Source: Chloroflexi bacterium 54-19 (lineage in GTDB: Bacteria > Chloroflexota > Chloroflexia > Chloroheliales > Chloroheliaceae). From it: a stretch of DNA of 64,000 nt. This document shows positions 1 through 9,261 of this stretch, in pieces. The stretch spans positions 1 to 64,000 of the forward strand of contig MKTJ01000017.1 of the NCBI GenBank assembly GCA_001898225.1, in the 5' to 3' direction. Made by a program: the position numbers and the translations under genes. Under the pieces are notes generated by a model. The model did no database searches. It had not been told where the DNA came from and saw only the letters and a program-made list of their open reading frames with translations. Numbering within the stretch: the stretch's first letter is position 1; each line of letters begins with the position of its first letter.

Positions 1-100
1 TATATTTTTTGTTCATGCTATAACCTTACCAGATTATAGCTAACTTATCAATCAAATTTAGACTGTCTACTAGTTTCAGGAAACAAGAAAGAGGTCAAAC

Positions 101-586
101 ATGGGGTTGCATATGAATTCTCCCCTGCCTTCCCTGGAAGGCGCGACCAAATGGTTTAACGTCGAGGAAGGACGCCAGGGTTTTAGCAGCGAAGAACTGA
201 AAGGCTCCCCGACCGTGGTCCATTTCTGGTCGGTTAGCTGCCACACCTGCCACGAAATCGCCGACAAGGTGCAGTCCTGGAAACAGGAGTACGAGCCCAA
301 GGGCGTAAAATTTATCTCGGTTCACCAGGCGAAATCCGCCGCCGATCTGGACCTCTCGAAAATCGAAAAAGACCTGCAAAAGATGGGGATGGACCAGCCC
401 GTCGCCGCCGACAACGAATTCAAAATTATTGACGCGTTCGGCAACGAATTCATGCCCGCCTTCTACGTATTCGATAGCGAAGGCAAAATGCGCCACTTCC
501 AGGCCGGGGACCGTGGGTTCGAACGCTTGCTGGACCGCATCAATCGCGTGGTCGAAGCGACCCCCAAACCGGAAGCCGCCAGCTAG
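101..586 (+). CDS. TlpA-like thioredoxin-fold protein
   Basis: A 161-residue thioredoxin-fold protein of the TlpA/redoxin type. The redox motif CHTC is at Cys47-Cys50, in the context FWSVSCHTC, and a cis-proline segment (EFMPAFYVFD) lies near residue 115. No signal peptide is visible, so it is probably cytosolic; it likely reduces or exchanges protein disulfides, but its partner is unknown. The ATG at 101 follows AAGAGG at a suitable distance; an in-frame ATG at 113 is the alternative. It is monocistronic, with a terminator at 674. A second thioredoxin-fold protein, with a lipoprotein signal, starts at 13520. Family confident, substrate unknown. Confidence 0.85.
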   Translation: MGLHMNSPLPSLEGATKWFNVEEGRQGFSSEELKGSPTVVHFWSVSCHTCHEIADKVQSWKQEYEPKGVKFISVHQAKSAADLDLSKIEKDLQKMGMDQPVAADNEFKIIDAFGNEFMPAFYVFDSEGKMRHFQAGDRGFERLLDRINRVVEATPKPEAAS

Positions 587-601
587 TATAGCCAGCTATT
601 C

Positions 602-629
602 ACCAGTTACAAGTAACCAGTTACAAGTA
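602..629. repeat. 14-bp exact tandem duplication
   Basis: The sequence ACCAGTTACAAGTA occurs twice head to tail just after the stop codon of the thioredoxin gene. It is probably a replication slippage product; no function is suggested. Confidence 0.7.
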
Positions 630-673
630 GCCCGCTTAAAATTACCCTGCCAGTGAATTGCTGTTAAACTCAT

Positions 674-708
674 AAAATCCCTCGCCTTCTAAAAAGTGAG
701 GGATTTTT
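674..708. terminator. Bidirectional intrinsic terminator
   Basis: The arms AAAATCCCTC and GAGGGATTTT enclose a 14-nt loop, with T runs on either side when read on each strand. The site serves the thioredoxin gene on the plus strand and the convergent gene at 737-1216. Confidence 0.8.
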
Positions 709-736
709 AGTTTAGAATTTGCCAGATTCGGCTAAA

Positions 737-1216
737 TTAACTTTTAGGAGTGTTGTCAACCGGGCCAGGCCACCGGTCAGGAATAGGAGGAACAGGGCTA
801 TTGAGGTCTATTTCATAGCCTGGATTACGAGACCCTGTGCCAATCAGTTCCCCGTTGATACTAAGTTCAATATACATATTGTCGAATACTTGCTGGGAAG
901 GATTATTTTTTGAGGGAACTAGATTAACCACCGCCTTGCCTTTTAAGACAACCAACCATTCGGAATCTGCGCTGGTTCTAAAGGGGTCTAAACGAGCTTT
1001 GATTTCATTTATAGAAATAAATTTTGATTGGACGGAGGTTGGTTCGCCTTCAAAGCCCCCTATCCTGGCATAAGAAATAGCAAGGGTTTCCACGTCTTTT
1101 TGGGTTAGAGGTTTGGTGGTAGCGTTTGTTTGCTGAATTGCTAATCCTGCTACAATCAGAACTATCAAGACCACACTACAAATTGCTAATCCTATTAGAA
1201 ATAGATTCTTCCGCAT
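737..1216 (-). CDS. Unknown protein with N-terminal membrane anchor
   Basis: A 159-residue protein not assigned to a family. Residues 4-27 form one hydrophobic helix after MRKN, followed by a polar domain of about 130 residues with a proline-rich C-terminus (PVPPIPDRWPGP). It is probably an anchored extracytoplasmic protein. The start chosen is the ATG at 1216 because GGAGGGGTT sits immediately upstream; an upstream ATG at 1240 lacks such a site. It is a single gene between terminators at 674 and 1391. The somewhat AT-richer codon use differs from guaB beside it, a weak sign of different origin. Confidence 0.7.
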   Translation of the reverse strand: MRKNLFLIGLAICSVVLIVLIVAGLAIQQTNATTKPLTQKDVETLAISYARIGGFEGEPTSVQSKFISINEIKARLDPFRTSADSEWLVVLKGKAVVNLVPSKNNPSQQVFDNMYIELSINGELIGTGSRNPGYEIDLNSPVPPIPDRWPGPVDNTPKS

Positions 1217-1390
1217 AACCCCTCCATTGGATGGTTGCAATTACCTCTTCCAAAGATATAAATTGGACGGTTGTACGAACCCAAGAAAATATAAGCCCGC
1301 AGTTTATGTGATTGTAGCTTCTACTTCCTAATATCTAGAACTAATAATCAGGCGCTAAAATTACGGAATAGCCAACAATTTGTTTGGAAT

Positions 1391-1430
1391 AAAAAGACCC
1401 TCTACGCTTTTAAGGAACGTAGAGGGTTTT
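1391..1430 (-). terminator. Intrinsic terminator downstream of guaB
   Basis: A 9-bp GC-containing stem, CCCTCTACG paired with CGTAGAGGG, with an 11-nt loop and T-rich tails on both strands. It lies about 50 bases beyond the guaB stop. Confidence 0.8.
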
Positions 1431-1479
1431 TACTTATCTGATTTACTGATTACTGGCTACTGACCACTGACTACTTTCC

Positions 1480-2973
1480 CTAATCCCGGTTGCGGATTTC
1501 GTAGTTAGGGGCCTCTTTGGTAATCTGAATATCGTGCGGGTGGCTCTCGCGGAGGCTGGCGCTGGTGATTTGCATGAACTTGGCCTTCTGCAATTCCTTG
1601 ATATTGCGCGCCCCGACGTAACCCATACCGCTCCGCAGACCACCCACCATCTGGAAGACCAGGTTGCGCAAGGCCCCTTTGTAAGGCACCCGCCCTTCGA
1701 TGCCTTCGGGGACCAACTTCACGCTGTCCTTGACATCGTCCTGGTGGTAGCGTTCGCGGGCGCCCTCGCCGGACTTCATCGCGCCGAGCGAACCCATACC
1801 GCGATATTCCTTGAAGTTCTCACCCTTGAACAGGATAACCTCACCGGGGCTTTCCTCGACACCCGCAAAGAGCGAACCGATCATGACCGTGTTCGCACCT
1901 GCCGCCAGGGCCTTGGTGATGTCACCGCTATACTTGATACCGCCGTCCGCGATAACCGGGACACCGTATTTCGCGCCCACTTCGGCGGCTTCCATCACGG
2001 CGGTTAGTTGCGGGACACCGATACCGGTCACCACGCGGGTCGTACAGATAGAGCCCGGCCCGACCCCGATACGGACCGCGTCGGCCCCTGCCCGGATTAG
2101 GGCTTCGGCCCCGGCCCCGGTCGCCACGTTCCCGGCTACCAGCACCACCTGGGGAAATTTCTCTTTGAGGTTGGAAACGGCCCGCTGAACCGCCATGGCG
2201 TGCCCATGCGAGCTATCCATCACCAGCACGTCCACGTTGTGCCGGACCAGTTCGGTCACGCGCTCAATCATGTCCTTGCTCACACCGATAGCGGCCCCGA
2301 CCCGCAGACGGCCCAGGCTGTCTTTGGCGGCGTTGGGATACTTGATACGTTTCTGAATGTCCTTGACCGTGATAAGACCCTTCAGCCTGCCATCATCGTC
2401 CACAATCGGCAGCTTTTCGATGCGGTGGCGGTGCAAAATCTTCTTGGCCTCGTCCAATGTCGTGCCAATCGGCACCGTCACCAGGCCATCGCCGGTCATC
2501 AGTTCGCTAACCAGGCGAGTTTCGTCGTCTTCGAAACGGATGTCGCGGTTGGTCAGGATGCCGACCAGCTTGCCGAAAGGCTGGCCGTCCGCCGTCACCG
2601 GGATACCGCTGATATGATATTTTTCCATGAGGCGCAGGGCTTCGGAAAGGTGGCTATCCGGGCGCAGGGTAATCGGGTCGAGGATCATACCCGACTCCGA
2701 ACGTTTAACCTTATCCACTTCTTCGGCCTGGCGAGCGATAGTCAGGTTGCGGTGAATAATACCAAGACCGCCCTCCTGGGCAATCGCGATAGCCAACCGG
2801 GCTTCGGTTACGGTATCCATGGGTGAGGAAATGAGCGGGATATTGAGCGTGATGCCCCCGCCAAAATTAGTCGTCAGGTCCACTTCAGCGGGCATTACCG
2901 TCGACTCGGAAGGCACCAACAAAACATCATCAAACGTCAGACCTTGCGGTACAAAACGGTCGTTGATAGCCAT
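1480..2973 (-). CDS. guaB: IMP dehydrogenase
   Basis: Inosine-5'-monophosphate dehydrogenase, which oxidises IMP to XMP with NAD, the committed step of GMP synthesis in the cytosol. The 497-residue length is normal. The N-terminal barrel segment ([11 protein letters not shown]) is followed by a paired CBS insert at about residues 95-215, and then the catalytic barrel with [13 protein letters not shown] carrying the catalytic cysteine. The IMP phosphate-binding loop ([10 protein letters not shown]) and the flap arginine-tyrosine region (GARERYHQD) are intact. The ATG at 2973 follows AGGAGGTTTT. It is a single-gene unit ended by the hairpin at 1391. Confidence 0.97.
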   Translation of the reverse strand: MAINDRFVPQGLTFDDVLLVPSESTVMPAEVDLTTNFGGGITLNIPLISSPMDTVTEARLAIAIAQEGGLGIIHRNLTIARQAEEVDKVKRSESGMILDPITLRPDSHLSEALRLMEKYHISGIPVTADGQPFGKLVGILTNRDIRFEDDETRLVSELMTGDGLVTVPIGTTLDEAKKILHRHRIEKLPIVDDDGRLKGLITVKDIQKRIKYPNAAKDSLGRLRVGAAIGVSKDMIERVTELVRHNVDVLVMDSSHGHAMAVQRAVSNLKEKFPQVVLVAGNVATGAGAEALIRAGADAVRIGVGPGSICTTRVVTGIGVPQLTAVMEAAEVGAKYGVPVIADGGIKYSGDITKALAAGANTVMIGSLFAGVEESPGEVILFKGENFKEYRGMGSLGAMKSGEGARERYHQDDVKDSVKLVPEGIEGRVPYKGALRNLVFQMVGGLRSGMGYVGARNIKELQKAKFMQITSASLRESHPHDIQITKEAPNYEIRNRD

Positions 2974-3183
2974 GATAAGAAAAACCTCCTATGACAACAG
3001 CGTGAAACGTATTTGCAGGTGCCAGGCACGCTGCGTTAACGTTATTCAAGCCAGTTAGCACTTCTCAATAAATAAATACAAAAATTTAATAAGCCAATAA
3101 ACCGAAAATAGTTAGTCCAATCTCTAAGTTATATATCCGGCAACTTCTTTGTGTGACGTTAATAGTTTTAGTGATGTTTTTTC

Positions 3184-3218
3184 AAAAAGAGCCTGCCGGG
3201 CAGACCGGGGCAGGCTCT
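3184..3218 (-). terminator. Terminator downstream of the sigma factor gene
   Basis: A 10-bp stem, AGAGCCTGCC with GGCAGGCTCT, and a T run on the minus strand directly after the sigma factor stop codon. Confidence 0.85.
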
Positions 3219-3225
3219 CTCAAGG

Positions 3226-4536
3226 TTATTCGAGATAATCTTTCAATTTTTTCGAGCGACTGGGATGCCTTAGCTTTCGGAGGGCTTTCGCCTCAATCTG
3301 GCGGATACGCTCTCGCGTCACGCCAAACTCGCGCCCGACTTCTTCCAGGGTCCGGCTGCGCCCGTCATCCAGGCCAAAGCGCAGTTGCAAGACCCGGCGT
3401 TCGCGCTGGGTCAGGCTATCGAGCACATCCTCGACCTGCTCTTTGAGCAACTGGTGGCTGGCGGCGTCGGCGGGAGCCAGGGCCTTCTGGTCCTCGATAA
3501 AGTCGCCCAGGTGGCTATCTTCTTCCTCACCGATAGGCGTTTCCAGCGAAACCGGCTCCTGGGAAATTTTCTGGATTTCGCGGACCTTTTCCGGCGGCAA
3601 GCCCATCTCGCGGGCAATCTCGTCGGAGGTCGGGTCGCGTCCCAGTTCCTGCACAAGGCGGCGGCTGGTCCGAATCAGACGGTTGATAGTCTCCACCATG
3701 TGGACCGGGATACGGATAGTCCGGGCCTGGTCGGCGATGGCGCGGGTGATAGCCTGGCGAATCCACCAGGTCGCGTAAGTCGAGAATTTGTAACCCTTGC
3801 GGTAATCGAACTTCTCGACCGCCCGGATAAGGCCGATGTTGCCTTCCTGGATGAGGTCGAGCAGCGACATACCGCGCCCAATGTATTTCTTTGCGACACT
3901 CACCACCAACCGGAGGTTCGCCTCGGTCAGGTGGCGGCGGGCTTCTTCGTCACCCTGCTCCATACGCTGGGCCAGGTTCACTTCCTGGGGCGCGGAGAGA
4001 AGGGGCACCCGGCCAATTTCGCGCAAATACATGCGGACCGGGTCATCAATGCTCATACCCTCGAAATCGAGGGCGGCGTCAAGGTCGGCTTCTTCCTCTT
4101 CTTCTTTTTCGCCCTCAACCGGGGTGAATTCACGCGATTCTTCCAGCACCTCGATACCCTGTTCCAGCAGTTCGGCGTAGACTTCCTCAATCTGCTGGAT
4201 ATTCGCTTCGGGTTCGGGGACGACCTGGAGAATCTGGTCGTGAGTAACAAAGCCCTGCTTTTTGCCCACGGCAAGCAGGTCTTCCACCGAGGTTAAGGGC
4301 TGCACCGCGATAGCACCCGAAAGGACAGGGCCTTCCCCCTCAAAGACAAAAGGTTCTTCGTCTTCCAGGTTCAGACCGGACTCAAGATCCATCTCGACCA
4401 ATTCCTCAGACTCGGCTCCCGGTTCTTGTTCCGGGGTCTCGCCCGTGTCTTCAACCGCTGGTACTCCTGCCGGTTGGACCGCCAGGATAAGGTCGTCATC
4501 CTCTTCGTAAGTGCGTTTGCGCTTAGGATTCGCCAT
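3226..4536 (-). CDS. rpoD: Primary RNA polymerase sigma factor (RpoD/SigA)
   Basis: Group 1 sigma-70 factor that recruits RNA polymerase to housekeeping promoters. It has an acidic N-terminus with a region 1.1-like segment ([19 protein letters not shown]), region 1.2 ([17 protein letters not shown]), region 2 with the melting helix ([18 protein letters not shown]), region 3, and region 4 with the -35 helix-turn-helix ([19 protein letters not shown]). From the ATG at 4536 it is 436 residues; GGGAGT precedes this start, while the ATG at 4578 has no clear site. It lies downstream of dnaG on the same strand, the classic dnaG-rpoD order, separated by 334 bases. Promoters of TTGACA/TATAAT type in this window fit such a factor. 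Confidence 0.96.
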   Translation of the reverse strand: MANPKRKRTYEEDDDLILAVQPAGVPAVEDTGETPEQEPGAESEELVEMDLESGLNLEDEEPFVFEGEGPVLSGAIAVQPLTSVEDLLAVGKKQGFVTHDQILQVVPEPEANIQQIEEVYAELLEQGIEVLEESREFTPVEGEKEEEEEADLDAALDFEGMSIDDPVRMYLREIGRVPLLSAPQEVNLAQRMEQGDEEARRHLTEANLRLVVSVAKKYIGRGMSLLDLIQEGNIGLIRAVEKFDYRKGYKFSTYATWWIRQAITRAIADQARTIRIPVHMVETINRLIRTSRRLVQELGRDPTSDEIAREMGLPPEKVREIQKISQEPVSLETPIGEEEDSHLGDFIEDQKALAPADAASHQLLKEQVEDVLDSLTQRERRVLQLRFGLDDGRSRTLEEVGREFGVTRERIRQIEAKALRKLRHPSRSKKLKDYLE

Positions 4537-4700
4537 TCGTATCACACTCCCTACAGCCTTCATCACTCTTTTTAACAATAACCTTCACAGGTATTGCGAG
4601 TTCCAGTTGGAACTAAGTTTAGTTGCCCGGCGTTTGCATTACCCAACCATAAGTGTTATAGTAAACCTGCTCAGCACCAGTACATAATTTCGGTTTCGTT

Positions 4701-4753
4701 ACCTTTGTAACAAGCCTTTAACTTGTGCCGAGTTTTTTATAAACCTTTGTAAC
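4701..4753. promoter_or_regulatory. Direct repeats upstream of rpoD
   Basis: The 11-mer ACCTTTGTAAC occurs exactly at 4701-4711 and 4743-4753 in the dnaG-rpoD spacer. The first copy overlaps an inverted repeat, GTTAC-CTTT-GTAAC. The position would suit a regulator of the rpoD-proximal promoter, but no clear -35/-10 pair was identified here. Confidence 0.3.
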
Positions 4754-4870
4754 TAAGTAATACGTCTATCACGCCGAGAAAGTTTCGGCGGCTTTTCGTG
4801 CCGTAATTTCGGCCCTCAAAAACCGCTTATACCTTCAGACCTGTTACCCCTCTAATAATTAACACTGCTC

Positions 4871-6892
4871 TCAACGGTCCCGGCTATCCCTGAATACCAT
4901 GCTTTTGGGCGGGTAATACTGTTTTAGCTGGTCCGAGACTGTGCTAATCATCACCCAGAGGTGATCGCTATCCGCAAGGCCGGCCTCGCCTTCTTCCGGC
5001 GAAGCGACTTCACTTTCTTCCAGGGCTTGCGTACCCTGTTCGTAGAGCCGCCGCAGATTGACCTCTCGCAGGCGGTTCAACTGAAACCGGAGCGTTTCCT
5101 GGACTGTCACCAGGTCAGGGATTTCCGGCTCGGCCTGGCTAAAAGTGCGCAACCGCTCCAGGTGAGCCGCTAACTCCGGGTTCAAGTTTTCTTCAAAATC
5201 GTCCAGGCTGCCCTCCCCGGCGTTGACCTTCTGCAAAACCTCGAAGACCAGCCGGTTTTCGCTCCGAATAAAATCGTCTTCCCTGACCGGCTCACCGTCT
5301 GCCGCCTCTACACTCAGGGCGTCGGAGTAGTACCGCAATAAAAAGGCCAGGAGCATATCTTCGAGTTCGAGCGGTTGGGCGGTCTTAACGGGGACCGGCT
5401 TCTGAGCAGGCTGGACTGCCGCGTCGGCGTCGGCGGATTCAAATGTTTCCACCGCTTCCGGTTCGGGCGTGGTCGGTAAGGGGGCCGGGTGCGGGCGCAG
5501 GCGGTTCTGGGCTTCGGCTTTCATGGCCCGGTTTAGTTCGCTCCGCAGCAGCCCGGCGTCAACCTTCGCCAGGCGGGCCAGTTTTTGCAGGTAGTGTTCG
5601 CGCTGAATTCGGTCGTGGACTTCCAGGATAGCCGGGATGAGTTTTTCGACGGCTTCGCTCTTGCCACGGGCCGAGTTGAGGTCAACGCTGGCGGTGACAC
5701 TCGAAAAATAGTAGTCCACCACCGGTAAGGCCCGGTCAATCAGTTCGCGCCACTTCGAGCCGCCTTCTTTCGCCACGTCGTCGGGGTCTTTCCCGGCAGG
5801 GAGGGTAGCGATACGCACATCGGCGTCAAGTTGCTGCTCGAACCGGATAAGGCCGCGCGCGGTCGGCACCGGGACGGTCAGGGTATCAAAACCCTGCTTC
5901 AAAACCTCGATGCCCTTGAGGGTCGCCATCTGGCCCGCCGTATCGGCGTCCAGGGCCAGGACGATGCGTTTGGTCAGTTTCTTGATGATGGCGATATGCT
6001 TTTCACCAAGCGCGGTGCCGAGAGCGGCGACTACGTTCGAGTGGCCGTACTGATGGCACATCAAAACATCCAGGTAACCTTCGACCACCACGACCCGGTC
6101 GGTCCGGCGGATACTCTCTTTCGCCAGGTCGAGGCCATACAGGGTATTGCTCTTATCAAAAAGTGGGGTCTGGGGCGAGTTTAGATACTTCGGCACGTCT
6201 TTGGGCGCGCCCGACAGGACCCGGCCCCCAAAGGCAATTACTTTCCCCTGGCGGTCGCGGATAGGGAAGATGACCCTTTCCCGGAAGCGGTCGTAAAAAC
6301 CGCCGCCGTTTTCGCGTTCGCCAATCAACCCGGCGGCCAGGAGTTCATCGTTTTTGAAACCACGTGAATTGAGATACTTTAACAGGTTATCCCAACCGCC
6401 CAGGGCATAGCCCAGGCCAAAACTTTCGACAGAAGCTTCGCTGACACCACGTTCTTTGAGATAGTCACGGGCGGGAGCGGCTTCATTGCTTTTGTGGAGA
6501 ATATTCTGGTAATAGGTGGTAGCGGCCTGCATGGCTTCGCTGAGGCGTTCGGTCTGCTGGCGGCGTTTGGCGACTTCCGGGTCTTCGGTGGCCTGGCGTT
6601 CGGGCAATTGGACCCCGGCCCGCCCGGCCAGTTGTTCGAGGGCTTCTCCGAAGGCCAGCCCTTCGGTCTTCATTATAAAGTTGAAGATGTCGCCGCTTTC
6701 CTTGCAGCCAAAGCAAAAATAGCTCTCGGAGTCGGGCCAGACATAAAAGGAGCCACTTTTTTCGGCGTGGAAGGGGCACAACCCCCTAAAATTCCGCCCT
6801 GACTTTTTGAGGCTGACTTTTTGGCCGACCACATCTACGATGCTCAGGCGGCGTTTAATCTCCTCAATATAGTTCGGCACGTAGCCGTTCAT
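4871..6892 (-). CDS. dnaG: DNA primase
   Basis: Bacterial replicative primase that makes RNA primers on the lagging strand. The N-terminal CHC2 zinc site has Cys39, His42, Cys60 and Cys63; the catalytic core has the Toprim motifs VVVVEGYLDVLM and DADTAGQ; the C-terminal region of about 200 residues fits the helicase-binding domain. The length of 673 residues is usual. The start chosen is the ATG at 6892, preceded by AGGGG; a TTG one codon upstream is also possible. A Pro/Ala/Glu-rich linker near residues 455-510 separates the core from the C-terminal domain. It is probably transcribed towards rpoD. Confidence 0.96.
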   Translation of the reverse strand: MNGYVPNYIEEIKRRLSIVDVVGQKVSLKKSGRNFRGLCPFHAEKSGSFYVWPDSESYFCFGCKESGDIFNFIMKTEGLAFGEALEQLAGRAGVQLPERQATEDPEVAKRRQQTERLSEAMQAATTYYQNILHKSNEAAPARDYLKERGVSEASVESFGLGYALGGWDNLLKYLNSRGFKNDELLAAGLIGERENGGGFYDRFRERVIFPIRDRQGKVIAFGGRVLSGAPKDVPKYLNSPQTPLFDKSNTLYGLDLAKESIRRTDRVVVVEGYLDVLMCHQYGHSNVVAALGTALGEKHIAIIKKLTKRIVLALDADTAGQMATLKGIEVLKQGFDTLTVPVPTARGLIRFEQQLDADVRIATLPAGKDPDDVAKEGGSKWRELIDRALPVVDYYFSSVTASVDLNSARGKSEAVEKLIPAILEVHDRIQREHYLQKLARLAKVDAGLLRSELNRAMKAEAQNRLRPHPAPLPTTPEPEAVETFESADADAAVQPAQKPVPVKTAQPLELEDMLLAFLLRYYSDALSVEAADGEPVREDDFIRSENRLVFEVLQKVNAGEGSLDDFEENLNPELAAHLERLRTFSQAEPEIPDLVTVQETLRFQLNRLREVNLRRLYEQGTQALEESEVASPEEGEAGLADSDHLWVMISTVSDQLKQYYPPKSMVFRDSRDR

Positions 6893-7399
6893 CAAACTTT
6901 TGCCCCTGTCAGACCTAAACTTCTAAAACGAGGCCTTGCCTCTAAATGGGTAAAGCGCGGGTTTGCTCGCTTCAAAACCGGGAGCGCAGATTTTCTATAA
7001 CAAATAGCAGAGTGCGTAAAGCTTCTAAAAAATACTGCCAAGAAGCGCCCGCCGTCTCTGCCGCGCACAACCCTTATTCGATTCGAACCGTTTCTACTAA
7101 AATACCCTTGCCTTTACGAGTTTTCTGGAAGCGGTAGCCCGGCATGTGCCCCAATTTGTGAGGGGAATTGCGCTGTGAGAAGAGATTTTGGCGTACCGGT
7201 AGCGCTTTGAGCAATCCTTAGGAAACTCCTGCAATGTACTATTTAGACCCTTCATTGTACCTTTTTTTAGTAGGGCATGGCAAGGGGTTTATCCACCATT
7301 TATATTAATAAATTGTGCATAAGGCCGATTTTACTTAATTTCAAATTTTTTATTTTGCCATGAATTACCAGGTATTTTCGTGATTTATGTAAAGTTTAG
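6893..7399. other. Divergent intergenic region dnaG/gltX
   Basis: About 500 bases with no supportable gene. Short open frames here have no ribosome site or recognisable product. The part from 7250 on is AT-rich and leads into the gltX promoter; the dnaG promoter should also lie here, but I could not pick one pair with confidence. Confidence 0.5.
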
Positions 7400-7428
7400 T
7401 TGATAATAAGCTCAGTTGAGCTTATAAT
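7400..7428 (+). promoter_or_regulatory. Sigma-70 promoter of gltX
   Basis: TTGATA at 7400-7405 and a perfect TATAAT at 7423-7428 are separated by exactly 17 bases. The predicted transcript starts near 7435 and has a leader of about 70 bases before the GTG at 7505. In the leader, GAGGTT (7447-7452) can pair with AACCTC (7474-7479). Confidence 0.8.
7408..7423. promoter_or_regulatory. Operator-like palindrome inside the gltX promoter
   Basis: AAGCTCA-GT-TGAGCTT, two perfect 7-base arms, fills the spacer between the -35 and -10 boxes. A third related half-site, AGCTCAACA, follows at 7432-7440, over the expected transcription start. This is where a repressor site would be expected; the protein is unknown. 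Confidence 0.5.
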
Positions 7429-7504
7429 ATTAGCTCAACATGTGAGGAGGTTAGACGTACTCGACAGACAAGCAACCTCAACCGGGAGTGAAAAGGAAAC
7501 TATT

Positions 7505-9022
7505 GTGACTGACAACATTACCAAACCGGCCCGCACCCGCTATGCCCCTAGTCCGACCGGGAACCCGCATATCGGTAATATCCGCACTGCCATTTTTGCT
7601 TATCTCTGGGCCAAACATACCGGCGGCCAGTTTCTGCTCCGCATCGAAGATACCGATAAAAAACGCCAGACCGAAACCGGCGTGCAGGATATTAAAAATT
7701 CGCTTGGGTGGCTGAGCCTGGACTGGGACGAAGGGCCAGACAAGGGGGGGCCTTTCGCCCCCTATGTCCAGTCGGAACGGCTGGACCTCTACCAGTCTAT
7801 CGCCAAAAAGATGGTCGAAGACGGCACGGCCTATTACTGCTATTGCACCCCGGAACGGTTGGACGCCGTGAACAAGGCCAAACAGGCTATCAAGCAGGCT
7901 CCCGGTTACGACCGGCGCTGCCGCACTATCAGCGAAACCGAAAAAGAGGCCGCTCTCGCTTCCGGCCTGACCCCGACTATCCGGTTCAAGGTTCCTTTGG
8001 AAGGTAAAACCACTTTTACCGACCTGGTGGTAAAACCGCTGACCGTCGAAAACTCGACTATACAGGACGCGGTAATCCTGAAGTCGGACGGCTTCCCGAC
8101 CTACCACCTGGCCCACATCGTGGACGACCATTTTATGGAAATCAGTCACGTTATACGCGGCCAGGAATGGTTGCCCAGCGCCCCCTTGCACGTGATGATT
8201 TACCAGGCGCTCGGCTGGGAAATGCCTGCCTTCATTCACGCCCCGGTTATCCTGAACCCGCCGGGCCAGAAGGGTAAGTTGAGCAAGCGTGACAACGCAG
8301 TTTCGGTTTCCCAATACTCGGAACTGGGCTATCTGCCGGAAGCCCTTATGAACTTCCTGGTGCTGCTCGGTTGGAGCTATGACGACCACACCGAATTTTT
8401 CAGCATGGAAGACCTTATAAAAGATTTCGACATCGCCCGGATCCAGCCGACCCCGGCCAAGTTCAATATTGATAAACTTGACTTCCTCAACGCTCACTAC
8501 ATCAACCACGTCCTGACAGTGGATGATTTCGCCCGGCGTTGCCTGCCCTTCCTGGCCGAATACGGCGTTATCAGCCCGGAAGAAGCGGCCAACCCCGGCG
8601 CCAGGTGGGAATTTATCCGGGCAGCCTGTGCCCTGGTCAAGGACAAGGTCAAAACCTTGGCTGAAGTGCCGGTCGAAATAGATTTTCTATTCAAACCCGG
8701 TGCGGCCCTGGAATACCCTGCTACCGACCTCATCGGCAAAAACGAAGGTCCGGCGGCGGCAGCACAGGTGCTGGAAGAAACCATCAACTACCTGCGCGAC
8801 ATCCCGGACGAAACCTATAATGACCGGGACGCCATCCTGGCTGGGTTGACAGAGATTTCGGAAAATAAGCTGCACCTGAAAAACCGGGGCTTGATGTTAT
8901 GGCCGCCCCGCGTGGCGCTGTCAGGCCGGACCAAGTCGCCCGACCTCATGGGGATGATTATCACGCTGGGCCGGGCCGAAACGCTGGCCCGCCTCGAAAA
9001 GGGCAAACAAAGCCTGGCCTAA
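7505..9022 (+). CDS. gltX: Glutamyl-tRNA synthetase
   Basis: Class I aminoacyl-tRNA synthetase that charges tRNA-Glu in the cytosol. The HIGH-type motif is PHIGN at residues 21-25 after APSPTG, and the KMSKS-type loop is KLSKRDN near residue 260. A zinc-knuckle pattern, CYC plus YDRRC, lies around residues 115-140. The start is taken as the GTG at 7505, preceded by AAAGGAAA, giving 505 residues with the conserved region beginning at once; an in-frame ATG-like opening at 7400 would add 35 unconserved residues and lies inside the promoter. A terminator follows at 9041. Whether it also charges tRNA-Gln cannot be told from this window. Confidence 0.95.
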   Translation: MTDNITKPARTRYAPSPTGNPHIGNIRTAIFAYLWAKHTGGQFLLRIEDTDKKRQTETGVQDIKNSLGWLSLDWDEGPDKGGPFAPYVQSERLDLYQSIAKKMVEDGTAYYCYCTPERLDAVNKAKQAIKQAPGYDRRCRTISETEKEAALASGLTPTIRFKVPLEGKTTFTDLVVKPLTVENSTIQDAVILKSDGFPTYHLAHIVDDHFMEISHVIRGQEWLPSAPLHVMIYQALGWEMPAFIHAPVILNPPGQKGKLSKRDNAVSVSQYSELGYLPEALMNFLVLLGWSYDDHTEFFSMEDLIKDFDIARIQPTPAKFNIDKLDFLNAHYINHVLTVDDFARRCLPFLAEYGVISPEEAANPGARWEFIRAACALVKDKVKTLAEVPVEIDFLFKPGAALEYPATDLIGKNEGPAAAAQVLEETINYLRDIPDETYNDRDAILAGLTEISENKLHLKNRGLMLWPPRVALSGRTKSPDLMGMIITLGRAETLARLEKGKQSLA

Positions 9023-9040
9023 CCGGTTATACACAAGAAA

Positions 9041-9076
9041 AACTCCGTGAGACAGAAAAGCCTCACGGAGTTTTTA
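9041..9076 (+). terminator. Terminator after gltX
   Basis: An 11-bp stem, AACTCCGTGAG with CTCACGGAGTT, followed by TTTTTAG. A low-complexity run of TTTAGTGTTTAG-like repeats follows up to about 9105. Confidence 0.88.
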
Positions 9077-9114
9077 GTTTTCAGTGTTTAGTTTTTAGTA
9101 TTTTTAAACATGGG

Positions 9115-9201
9115 TACGAACAAAACTTTTCCATTGTCATTCCGTGGCAAAGCCATGGAATCTCAGGTCCGTTGGACAATTTCACGGTCGTTTTGTTCGT
9201 A
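9115..9201. repeat. Dispersed palindromic repeat, copy 1
   Basis: This segment shares about 55 bases (9135-9190) with a second copy at 51490-51544: TGTCATTCCGTGGCAAA, then GGAATCTC and GGTCCGTTGGACAA. The inner part forms a hairpin, ATTCCGTGG with CCATGGAAT. In this copy the shared core is also bracketed by perfect 12-base inverted repeats, TACGAACAAAAC (9115-9126) and GTTTTGTTCGTA (9190-9201). There is no coding potential. Confidence 0.7.
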
Positions 9202-9261
9202 AAATCGAGTTTCCTCGCCTGCGGTCGTACCCGAAGGGCATGGCAAATTCCCAAAATAACG

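Noticed and set aside
3385..4296. A 303-codon plus-strand frame opposite rpoD
   Set aside because: It lies fully inside a certain gene and has no recognisable domain.
4772..4798. A CGCCGA/TCGGCG hairpin followed by CTTTT as a plus-strand terminator
   Set aside because: There is no plus-strand gene before it, and on the minus strand no T run follows. It may be leader structure but cannot be assigned.
7478..8509. A 343-codon minus-strand frame opposite gltX
   Set aside because: Shadow of gltX; composition reflects the other strand.
9115..9261. A coding gene in the repeat region after gltX
   Set aside because: The open frames cross a dispersed non-coding repeat and have no start signal.
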